A stretch of DNA of 34,364 nt. It comes from Planctomycetia bacterium. GTDB taxonomy: Bacteria; Planctomycetota; Planctomycetia; Pirellulales; JACPPG01. The DNA is taken from assembly GCA_016191115.1 (NCBI GenBank), contig JACPPG010000090.1, positions 1 through 34,364 on the forward strand, read 5' to 3'. Within the stretch, counting starts at the first letter, position 1. Every line of letters starts with the position of its first letter. A program made the position numbers and the translations under genes. This document shows, piece after piece, positions 1 through 7,020 of this stretch. A model generated the notes under the pieces. It worked only from the letters and a program-made list of their open reading frames with translations, was not told the origin of the DNA and made no database searches.

Positions 1-132
1 CTGATGACCATCTATCGCACCTTGAAACAACGCGGACTCGATCCGATCCAAACCATCACCCAAGCCCTGGCGACCTACCTCGCCACCGGCCAACTACCCG
101 CACTCCCAGAAAAAACCACTCCACACGGCTAA
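1..132 (+). CDS. IS66-type transposase, C-terminal end only
   Basis: The window opens inside a reading frame that ends with TAA at 130-132. The 43 visible residues contain YRTLKQRG, then ITQALATYLATGQLPALP, which resembles the C-terminal tail of IS66-family TnpC transposases (family recognition from memory). The N-terminal part and catalytic DDE residues lie outside the window, so intactness cannot be judged. No IS66 end is visible after the stop: a damaged copy of repeat C begins directly behind it, so the right end of this element has probably been lost or replaced. Confidence 0.7.
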   Translation: MMTIYRTLKQRGLDPIQTITQALATYLATGQLPALPEKTTPHG

Positions 133-224
133 AGAGTTACCTTCTCCTCAATACCCTCGCCCCTTGCGGGAGAGGGCACCCGTGAGGGGTCAGAGAATCA
201 GGAAGTTACTTTTCGGTCGATCCT
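133..224. repeat. Miniature inverted-repeat element, family C, copy C1 (left arm damaged)
   Basis: The sequence is nearly identical to copy C2 at 21768-21870, including the inner palindromic core around CCCTCGCCCCTTGCGGGAGAG. The right arm (202-224) matches the C2 right arm at 22 of 23 positions and ends in CGATCCTTAG. The left arm is eroded where it meets the IS66 stop codon. Together with the IS66 remnant it truncates the PIN-domain gene that follows. Confidence 0.75.
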
Positions 225-633
225 TAGCCGTTATCGAGACCGTTTCTGCCTTGACGCTCAAAGTTCGCATGGGCGAGTTGCCTCTGGCCGACTACGAGAT
301 CGCGCGCAAGAGATTCCTGGGCGAGATATCCGAACACGCCCTTCGCGTCGTGCGCGTTCTGACGAGCCACTACCGCGAAGCGGAAAGACTCGTTGACGGG
401 TATGGCACATCGAGGCGATCGCGGACGCTCGATGCGCTGCAACTCAGCATAGCCATGGATTTGCACAAGCATGACCGCATCGACACTTCTTTGTCTGCGC
501 CGACACGTCGCTTTGCGAGATCGCTGCCCTTGAACGCCTCCCGACGCTGAATCCGATAACTGCGTCGCAATCGAATCTAGCTCCGGCCCCTCTTTACGCT
601 TCTTGCTTTTCAGTCCAGTTGGCGCGACAATGA
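225..633 (+). pseudogene. PIN-domain (VapC-like) toxin remnant, 5' truncated and frameshifted
   Basis: The frame from 225 reads AVIETVSALTLKVRMGE, then a helical stretch with VVRVLTSHYREAERL and RTLDALQLSIAMDL, which matches the middle of PIN-domain ribonucleases (TLDALQL carries a conserved acidic residue). About the first 45 residues, with the first catalytic Asp, are missing upstream of repeat C1. Near 483/484 one base has been lost: in the next frame the sequence continues HFFVCADTSLCEIAALERLP, the expected C-terminal PIN motif, and that frame stays open to TGA at 631-633. No antitoxin gene is visible. It should be inactive. Confidence is high that it is a PIN remnant, lower for the exact limits. 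Confidence 0.75.
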
Positions 634-748
634 TGGTGCGCACAGGCCGTCGCGTACGAACGCCGCGGGTTACACTGAGCCCCACGCGGTTCATGGGCAG
701 TGCGGGCTCGATCCTTCCTCGGACAGGGAATCCATCGCGGGCTCGACC

Positions 749-2014
749 ATGAATATCGCGATCGTGGTGACGGCGTTCGCTTTGTCGGCGGTGGGTCAAA
801 ACGCCGACGCACAAGCAAAGGTCGAGGCGATCTTCGAGGCGGTGGAGACCAAGGTTCCGCCGGGAACGCCTCGCGCTGTGGTCCAGGAGCGGTTCAAGAA
901 GCTCGCGCCTGCGGCCGGCGACGACTTTCGCGTCAGGCACGCCTACATCGTGGCGCTTGTGCACGAGAAGCGCTATGGCGAGGCGCTTCAGCAGGCCGGC
1001 GAGCTCGTGAAGGCGAACCCCGAGTATTTGCACGGCCAGCGGCTGCGGGCGTGGCTGCTGTTGACGTTGAAGAAATACCCTGACGCGCTGGCGGCGCTGG
1101 AAGCGCTAGCCAAGCTTATTCCCGCTCAAGAAGCCACGAGCGACGACGAAGTAAGCTGCATCGAGGCGGCGCAATTCCTCGGCACCGCCTTTGGCTTCCT
1201 GGAAGGGCCGGGGGCCGCGGCCGTCAAGGAGCCCGTGCGCACGCAATACCAGACGCGCATCTTGGCGCGGGTGACAGGCAAGCGGCGGGAGGCCTTCGAC
1301 CAGCAGGTCCAGGCCGTGGCCGAGCTATTCGCGAACGTGCGGAGAGACGGTGAAGCCGCCTTCATCCAGGCGCAAAAGGAGAAACAGGAAACCGTCCAGC
1401 GCATCCAGAAAGAAGAAGCCGACCTGGCGCAAGCCCGATCGAAGAGCGAAGCGGACAAAAACAAGCAGACCGACAAGCTGCGGAAAGAATGGGAACGATT
1501 GGGGCAGGACTTGGCGACGCTGCGCGACAGCTTCAACGACTACTCAGGGCAGTTGGTCAACTTGCAAAACCAACGCGCGATCGCGGCCGGGCAGTTGAGC
1601 GTGCTGTCGAATCCGCAAACGGACTCGAAGGGCAACGTCCCGCAGAATGCTCGCGATGCCTACAACGCCGCCGCCCCGGGCTTGATGGTGGTGATTGGCC
1701 GGCTGGACGGGCAGATTACGCGGCTGACGTTCGCGCTCGACGACGTGGTCCGCCGCGGCGCCGCCACCGAGGCCCGCATGTCGCAACTGGTGGCTGCCGG
1801 CCAGCGCGCGGGTGAGAGCTTCGCCGTGCAAGACGACCTGTTCGGCCAGGAAGCCCGGAAACTGGCCGGGCGCGAGGCGCGGGCCCGGGAGAAGGCGGCC
1901 GTCGTGAAGCCACCCAAGTTGGGCGAGAAGGCCCGCACGTTCAACTCGTACGACGAATTCTTGTACGAAAGCGAGAAGCAACGCGTGCTCGATGCGTTGC
2001 GTGACCCGAGTTGA
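749..2014 (+). CDS. Secreted TPR and coiled-coil protein, function unknown
   Basis: 421 residues. Residues 1-22 form a signal peptide (MNIAIVVTAFALSAVGQ, then ADA). Residues about 61-122 look like two TPR-like helical pairs (KRYGEALQQAGELVKANPEY, KKYPDALAALEALAKL). Residues about 190-290 are rich in Gln, Lys and Glu with heptad spacing and should form a long coiled coil; the C-terminal part is helical and charged. The likely location is the periplasm. ATG at 749 is chosen because it directly gives the signal peptide; no strong ribosome binding site precedes it. The gene is convergent with the RND pump gene and stands alone. I do not recognise a named family. Confidence 0.75.
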   Translation: MNIAIVVTAFALSAVGQNADAQAKVEAIFEAVETKVPPGTPRAVVQERFKKLAPAAGDDFRVRHAYIVALVHEKRYGEALQQAGELVKANPEYLHGQRLRAWLLLTLKKYPDALAALEALAKLIPAQEATSDDEVSCIEAAQFLGTAFGFLEGPGAAAVKEPVRTQYQTRILARVTGKRREAFDQQVQAVAELFANVRRDGEAAFIQAQKEKQETVQRIQKEEADLAQARSKSEADKNKQTDKLRKEWERLGQDLATLRDSFNDYSGQLVNLQNQRAIAAGQLSVLSNPQTDSKGNVPQNARDAYNAAAPGLMVVIGRLDGQITRLTFALDDVVRRGAATEARMSQLVAAGQRAGESFAVQDDLFGQEARKLAGREARAREKAAVVKPPKLGEKARTFNSYDEFLYESEKQRVLDALRDPS

Positions 2015-2026
2015 CGCCATCTTCGT

Positions 2027-2045
2027 CGACCCACCGACAGGGTCG
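2027..2045. terminator. Possible bidirectional terminator hairpin
   Basis: CGACCC (2027-2032) and GGGTCG (2040-2045) are perfect inverted repeats around a 7-base loop in the 46-base gap between two convergent stop codons. There is no clear T run next to the stem, so this is a weak call. Confidence 0.25.
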
Positions 2046-2060
2046 CGGCCGCGGGGCTTT

Positions 2061-5000
2061 TCATGCGTCGCCGGAACTGGTTGGCACTTGGATGGCGCTC
2101 GCCGCCGCCGCATTGGCGGCGCTGCCGGCTTTTCTTTTGAGGGGCGTTTGCCAGGCGGCGGACGCGTGCGCTTCCAACGCCGGCCCTTCCTCCGCTGCCC
2201 TGGCCCGTTTCCGCGAGACGAACAGCGACAGGTCGTCGAAGAGCGAATAGACCACCGGCGTCGCCAGCAGCGTCAGCGCGAGCGACAACGTCTGGCCGCC
2301 GGCGGCCAGCACCGCGATCGACCGCCGCTCCTCGGCGCCCGGCCCCGAGGCGATCAACAGCGGAAGCATGCCGGCGACGAAGGCGATGGTGGTCATCAAG
2401 ATCGGCCGCAACCGGTCGCGGTTGGCTTGCAGGATGGCGGCCTGCCGGTCGTAGCCGGCTGCGCGCAACTGGTTGGTGTGATCGACCTGCAGAATGGAAT
2501 TCTTCTTGACAACGCCAAACAGGACCAGGATCCCCAGCGCCGAATACAGGTTCAGCGTCTCGCCGCCCAAAAGCAGGCTTACCAGCCCAAACGGCACGGC
2601 CAGCGGCAGCGAAACCAGGATCGTCAGCGGATGAACCAGGTGCTCGAACTGCGCGGCCAGCACCAGGTACATGAAGATGAACGACAGCGCGAACGTCCAG
2701 CCAAAGTCCTTGAACGTGCGCTCCAGTTCCCGGCCGCGGCCCGAGACCCGCGTCGTGAACCCGGGTGGCAGCCCCATTTCGCTGGCCGCCTCGCGAAATG
2801 CCTCGATGCGATCGGCCAGCGCGAAGCCGGGCGCCAGGTTGGCCCGCACCGCCGCCATCCGTTGACGATCCACGCGATCGATCCGCGGCGGGGTCTCCGC
2901 GTAATGGAAGTCGGCCACGTTTTCCAATCGCGTCAAGGTGGCCGTCGGCCGTGCGCCCGCCCCGTCGCCACCGCCACTGCTGGCGGCGCCGCGGCTGGGC
3001 GTGGCCCACGCCACGGGGTTCGAGCGAACGTAAAGCTGACTGATCGCGTCGCGGCTCCCCCGGTCGAGCGCCACCAGTCGCAATTCCACGTCGTACGTGT
3101 CGTCGGCGTGCGGATCGTGATAGCGCGACACGCGATCGTCCCCGCCCACGGCGATGCGCAGGGTTTCGGCGATCTCGCGGACGTCCACCCCCAGTGCCGC
3201 GGCCCGCTCGCGATCGATGTCGACGCACAGCTCGGGCTTGTCCATCCGCAGCGTGGTATACGTGTCGACGATGCCCGGCAACTCGGCCACTTTCTGCCGC
3301 AATTGCTCGCTCACCTGGGCCAGGGTATTGATGTCGGGCCCTTCGATGATGAAGTCGATATCCACTGGCGCCCCCTGCCGCAGGCTGGTCTGATTGCGGA
3401 CGCCGATCGTCAACTCCTTGAAACGGCTCAAGCGGCTGCGCACCTGCTGCATCACGTCGCGCTGCGAGTAGTTTCCGCTCCACGCCGCCGAGGGCTGGCC
3501 GGCCAGCGTCGCGCGCCACAAACGGCCGAAACTGAAGGTCCGCGTGCCAATGTCGTCGAGCTCGACATAAATCTGTCCGTTATTCACCGCGGCCGAGGTG
3601 GAGCTGCCCGCGGTCGCCAAAAGTCGTTTGACTCCGCGCACTTGACGCAGCTCGTCCTCGACGGCCCTCATCGTCTCGTCCATTGCCGCGATCGACGTTC
3701 CCTCCTGGGCCGTGATGCCGACTTCGAACTCCGATTCGTCGACATTGGTGGGCACGTAGTCCTGCTTCACCGCCTTGTACAAGGGGATATTGGAGGCCAC
3801 GACCGCCAGCGTCGCCAGCAACACCAGAACGCGGTGTCGCAGGGCAAATCGCAGGCACGCTTCGTACACCACTTCCAGCAAGTGATAAAATCCGCGCCGC
3901 GACTTAGGCGCTTCGAAGGCGCCTTGCCGCACGGGCCGCAACAGCCGTGAGCACATCATGGGCGTGAGCGAGAAGCTGATCAGCATCGAGATCAGAATTG
4001 CCACCACGCTCGTCATGCCGAATTCATAAAGCATCCGCCCGGTCACACTGGACAGAAACGACACCGGCAGAAAGACGATCACCAGCGACAGCGTGGTGGC
4101 CAAGACGGCCAGGCCGATCTCGCGCGTCCCCTCGATGGCGGCTTGCGCCGGCGACATCCCCTTTTCCTCGATAAACCGAAACACGTTTTCGAGCACCACG
4201 ATGGCATCGTCGATCACGATGCCCACCATCAACACGAGCGCGAGCATGGTGACGTTGTTGAGCGTGAACCCCAACAGCCGCATGGCGGCGAAGGTGGCCA
4301 CGAGCGAACCGGGAATGGCCACGGCGGCGATCAGCGTCGAGCGCCAGGAGCGCATGAACAAAAGCACCACGACCGTGGCCAGAACGCTCCCCGCGATCAG
4401 ATGCCCCTGGATTTCGTGCATCGCGGCGTCGATGTATCGCGATTGGTCCCGAATGACCGACAACTCGACGCCCGGCGGCAAAAGCTCCCGGCAGCGCGGC
4501 AAACGATCCTTCACGGCGTGAATGACGTCCACCGTGTTCGTCCCAGACTGGCGCTGCACGTCGATCACCACGGCCGGCTTGCCGTCCAAGCGGGCCAGCG
4601 TCCGCACTTCCTTCGACAGATCGACGACTTCCCCCAGGTCGCGCAAGCGGACCGGCGCGCCCTTGGAGCTGGCCACGACCAGCTCGCGAAATCGCGACGG
4701 GTCCTCCATCCGGCCGAGGGTTCTCAGGTTCAGCTCGCGCACGCCCGAGTCGACGCGCCCGCCGGGAATGTCGATGTTCTGCCGCACCAGGGCGTCGCGG
4801 ACCTGCATGATCGAAAGCTGGTAGGCCGCCAGACGGCGGGCCTCGATATTCACCTGCACGGCGCGGTCGGCCGCGCCGCTGATGAACACCTGGCCTACGC
4901 CCTGCGCCGACTCGATCACGTTTTTCACGTAGTGGTCGGCCAGCACGTACAGCTCGCGGCTGTCGCGATTGCCCGACAGCACGAGCGAAAGGATCGGCGA

Positions 5001-5408
5001 AGCGTCGAGGTCCTGCTTGTGCACGACCGGAGGATCGGTGTTCGGCGGCAGGCGGCGCAGCACTCCGGCCACGGCGTCGCGCACGTCCTGGGCCGCGGCG
5101 TCGATGTCGCGATTCAAATTGAACGTGATCAGCAAGAGCGAATTGCCGTCGCGCGACAGGCTGCGCAGCTCGTCGATGCCGTTCACCGTGGCCACGGCGT
5201 CTTCGAGGATTTGCGTGATCTCGGTCTCGATTTCCTCCGACGAGGCGCCCGGGTAGGTCGTGAAGACCATCAGCGTCGGGAGGTCCATCTTGGGAAAGCG
5301 ATCGACGCCCAGGCCCTGGTAGGCCGTGACGCCGGCCACGAACATGGCGAGCACCAGCATCAAGGCGAACACCGGGCGGCGGACGCAAATCTCAGCTAGC
5401 CACTGCAA
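2061..5408 (-). CDS. RND-family efflux pump, inner-membrane transporter (HAE1/AcrB-like)
   Basis: About 1115 residues, the usual size for AcrB/MdtB-type proton antiporters, which export drugs or other small molecules from membrane and periplasm. The order is typical: first membrane helix (RRPVFALMLVLAMFVAG), porter motif PGASSEEIETEI, helix 4 with the acidic pair GIVIDDAIVVLEN (about residue 400), FLPVSFLSSVTGRM, and the repeated second half ending with helices 8-12 and a charged tail. Start: an upstream ATG at 5501 would overlap the adaptor gene by 65 bases, whereas TTG at 5408 lies 7 bases after AAGGAG and begins at the family's usual N-terminus (QWLAEICVRRPVFA). It follows the adaptor gene by 28 bases, so the two form an operon. 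No TolC-type outer-membrane gene is in the window. Confidence 0.93.
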   Translation of the reverse strand: MQWLAEICVRRPVFALMLVLAMFVAGVTAYQGLGVDRFPKMDLPTLMVFTTYPGASSEEIETEITQILEDAVATVNGIDELRSLSRDGNSLLLITFNLNRDIDAAAQDVRDAVAGVLRRLPPNTDPPVVHKQDLDASPILSLVLSGNRDSRELYVLADHYVKNVIESAQGVGQVFISGAADRAVQVNIEARRLAAYQLSIMQVRDALVRQNIDIPGGRVDSGVRELNLRTLGRMEDPSRFRELVVASSKGAPVRLRDLGEVVDLSKEVRTLARLDGKPAVVIDVQRQSGTNTVDVIHAVKDRLPRCRELLPPGVELSVIRDQSRYIDAAMHEIQGHLIAGSVLATVVVLLFMRSWRSTLIAAVAIPGSLVATFAAMRLLGFTLNNVTMLALVLMVGIVIDDAIVVLENVFRFIEEKGMSPAQAAIEGTREIGLAVLATTLSLVIVFLPVSFLSSVTGRMLYEFGMTSVVAILISMLISFSLTPMMCSRLLRPVRQGAFEAPKSRRGFYHLLEVVYEACLRFALRHRVLVLLATLAVVASNIPLYKAVKQDYVPTNVDESEFEVGITAQEGTSIAAMDETMRAVEDELRQVRGVKRLLATAGSSTSAAVNNGQIYVELDDIGTRTFSFGRLWRATLAGQPSAAWSGNYSQRDVMQQVRSRLSRFKELTIGVRNQTSLRQGAPVDIDFIIEGPDINTLAQVSEQLRQKVAELPGIVDTYTTLRMDKPELCVDIDRERAAALGVDVREIAETLRIAVGGDDRVSRYHDPHADDTYDVELRLVALDRGSRDAISQLYVRSNPVAWATPSRGAASSGGGDGAGARPTATLTRLENVADFHYAETPPRIDRVDRQRMAAVRANLAPGFALADRIEAFREAASEMGLPPGFTTRVSGRGRELERTFKDFGWTFALSFIFMYLVLAAQFEHLVHPLTILVSLPLAVPFGLVSLLLGGETLNLYSALGILVLFGVVKKNSILQVDHTNQLRAAGYDRQAAILQANRDRLRPILMTTIAFVAGMLPLLIASGPGAEERRSIAVLAAGGQTLSLALTLLATPVVYSLFDDLSLFVSRKRARAAEEGPALEAHASAAWQTPLKRKAGSAANAAAASAIQVPTSSGDA

Positions 5409-5436
5409 GCGATAGCTCCTTGAGCCCGAGCGCGTT

Positions 5437-6717
5437 TCATTGTCCCAGGAGCGCCGCGTGGTCGTCGGAATTGTCGGCCCCTTCGCGGCGCACGCGGACA
5501 ATGCCCTCGCGCCCCTGCTGGCCGTTGGACAACACCACGTCGCCGGCCTGCAATCCTCCGAGCACTTCGAGGAATCGCCCTTCGCGCCGCCCGATGCGCA
5601 CGGGGCGCGGCGCGGCCTTGTCGTCTTTGACGATCCACACCTTCTCCATCCCCCCGAACGTCACCACGCTGGTGACGGGCACGGCCAGCGCCTGCTGCCG
5701 CGCGTCGAACACGATCTCCCCCTCGGCAAACAGGCCCGACCGCCAACGATCGCCCGCGTTCTTCACGTCGGCCTCGATCACGAGCGCCCGGCTACTCACG
5801 TCGAGGGCCGGGCTGATGCGGTCGATGCGGGCCTCGATCGGGTCGGGCACGCCCTCCAGGAAAATGCGCACCTTCTGGCCGAGCGCGAGGCCCGTGGCCG
5901 CGCGCTCGGGAACGCCGGCACGGAACCGCAATGGATCGATGCGCACGAGCGTCACCACCATCTGACCCACGGTCACGTAACTGCCGGGCGCGACGTGGCG
6001 CTGTTGGATCACACCGACAAACGGGGCCTTGAGGATCGCGTCCTCGCGGTTCTGTTGGGCGAGCGCCAATTCGGCCCGCCGCAGCGCCAAGAGCGCCTGG
6101 TGCTCGTGCACGGAATTCAGGGCCGCCGCGTGCCGGGCCTCGGCCACGCGCAAAGCGGACTCGCGGGCCTGAACTTCCTCTTGCGTCAAGACGGCTTGCG
6201 TCAGCCCCGCCCTGCCAGTCAGGCGGTGGGCGCGCTCGACGTTCAGCCGGGCGTCTTCCAAAAGCGCCAGCTCTTGCAGCACCGGCGCGGCCTCGCGCGG
6301 GTCGAGGTCCTCGTCACGTGCGTCACCTTTGAGTCCCAGCGAGGCCCGGGCCTGCGCCACCTGAGCCTCGGCTTGTTTCACGCGCAGGTCGAATTCTTCC
6401 GTATCCAAACGAGCGATAGGCTGCCCCTTGTCGACGCGCGTGCCCAGTTCGACCAATACTTCGCGGACTCGACCGGACACTTTCGCGCCCAATGCGGCCG
6501 ACTCATCCTCGACCAGCGTTCCCTGGATGCGGACGGTCTGCGGCCAGACGCGCGGGGTGACGTCGACCACGGTCAACGTCGCGAGCGGCCCTTCCGCGGT
6601 TGCCGGCTTGGCGTCGACCGGCGCAGCGCGCCGGCCGCACCCGCTGCCGACGGCCAGCAAGCCGGCCAACAACGCGAGCGCAGCGCACGCTAGTCGCACG
6701 TGGAGAGTCCGCATCAT
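5437..6717 (-). CDS. RND efflux periplasmic adaptor (membrane fusion protein, HlyD/AcrA-like)
   Basis: 426 residues, with a signal sequence (LACAALALLAGLLAVGSGC) whose Cys could be lipidated, although the lipobox is not canonical. Residues about 70-110 and 225-255 are the two halves of the lipoyl-like domain (GAKVSGRVREVLVELGTRV, ILKAPFVGVIQQRHVAPGSY). Between them lies a long helical hairpin with many Ala and Glu. A beta-barrel follows (LRFRAGVPE, LALGQKVRIFLEG), then a C-terminal membrane-proximal domain ending in GLQAGDVVLSNGQQG. It bridges the inner-membrane pump to an outer-membrane channel. It is the first gene of the operon with the pump at 2061-5408. The substrate cannot be told. Confidence 0.92.
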   Translation of the reverse strand: MMRTLHVRLACAALALLAGLLAVGSGCGRRAAPVDAKPATAEGPLATLTVVDVTPRVWPQTVRIQGTLVEDESAALGAKVSGRVREVLVELGTRVDKGQPIARLDTEEFDLRVKQAEAQVAQARASLGLKGDARDEDLDPREAAPVLQELALLEDARLNVERAHRLTGRAGLTQAVLTQEEVQARESALRVAEARHAAALNSVHEHQALLALRRAELALAQQNREDAILKAPFVGVIQQRHVAPGSYVTVGQMVVTLVRIDPLRFRAGVPERAATGLALGQKVRIFLEGVPDPIEARIDRISPALDVSSRALVIEADVKNAGDRWRSGLFAEGEIVFDARQQALAVPVTSVVTFGGMEKVWIVKDDKAAPRPVRIGRREGRFLEVLGGLQAGDVVLSNGQQGREGIVRVRREGADNSDDHAALLGQ

Positions 6718-6836
6718 CGGAACCGCCTTGGGGAACGCGGCCTAGTGCCCTGGGGATGGGCACAAACGCAGGCAAGTTGGCAGCCCACGATTCTAGCTGG
6801 GCCCGCCATTGAATGCCAGAAAGGCCTGGGGCGAAC

Positions 6837-6991
6837 CAGGGCCGTTCACAGATTCAAGCTTGCCGGCGGCGCACCGGCGGGAAAGGGACAGGCACCGAGA
6901 CGAAACGTTGGTCTGAAAGGGCTTGCGCTGTTTATGCTCGGAGCCAGTCCCATTTTCCCGCCTCGCCATTTTGAAAAACAGGATGGCCCTG
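6837..6991 (-). repeat. Miniature element family A, copy A1, with 10-bp target duplication
   Basis: This 155-bp palindromic element starts CAGGGCC and ends GGCCCTG. It is flanked by perfect 10-bp direct repeats TGGGGCGAAC (6827-6836 and 6992-7001). It is in reverse orientation relative to copies A2-A4: the GGGACAGGCACCGAG arm comes first and CTCGGAGCCAGTCCC second. It fills most of the 300-base gap between the adaptor gene start and the GH92 stop. No protein of its own is plausible. Confidence 0.85.
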
Positions 6992-7020
6992 TGGGGCGAA
7001 CGGGCAGGCGAGCGCGCACC

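Noticed and set aside
1992..3950. Plus-strand frame of about 650 codons over the pump's C-terminal half
   Set aside because: Product is His/Arg/Gln-rich without any fold pattern; antisense artefact.
2061..5399. Long open frames on the strand opposite the RND pump (for example 4143-5399 on plus)
   Set aside because: They mirror GC-rich codons of the pump, have Arg/His/Gln-rich low-complexity products and no ribosome binding site; the minus-strand protein has clear family motifs.
6837..6991. Family A repeats as small protein genes (all copies carry open frames such as one ending in GEAGKWDWLRA)
   Set aside because: The frame is fixed by the repeat itself, lacks starts with ribosome binding sites, and the elements are flanked by target duplications.
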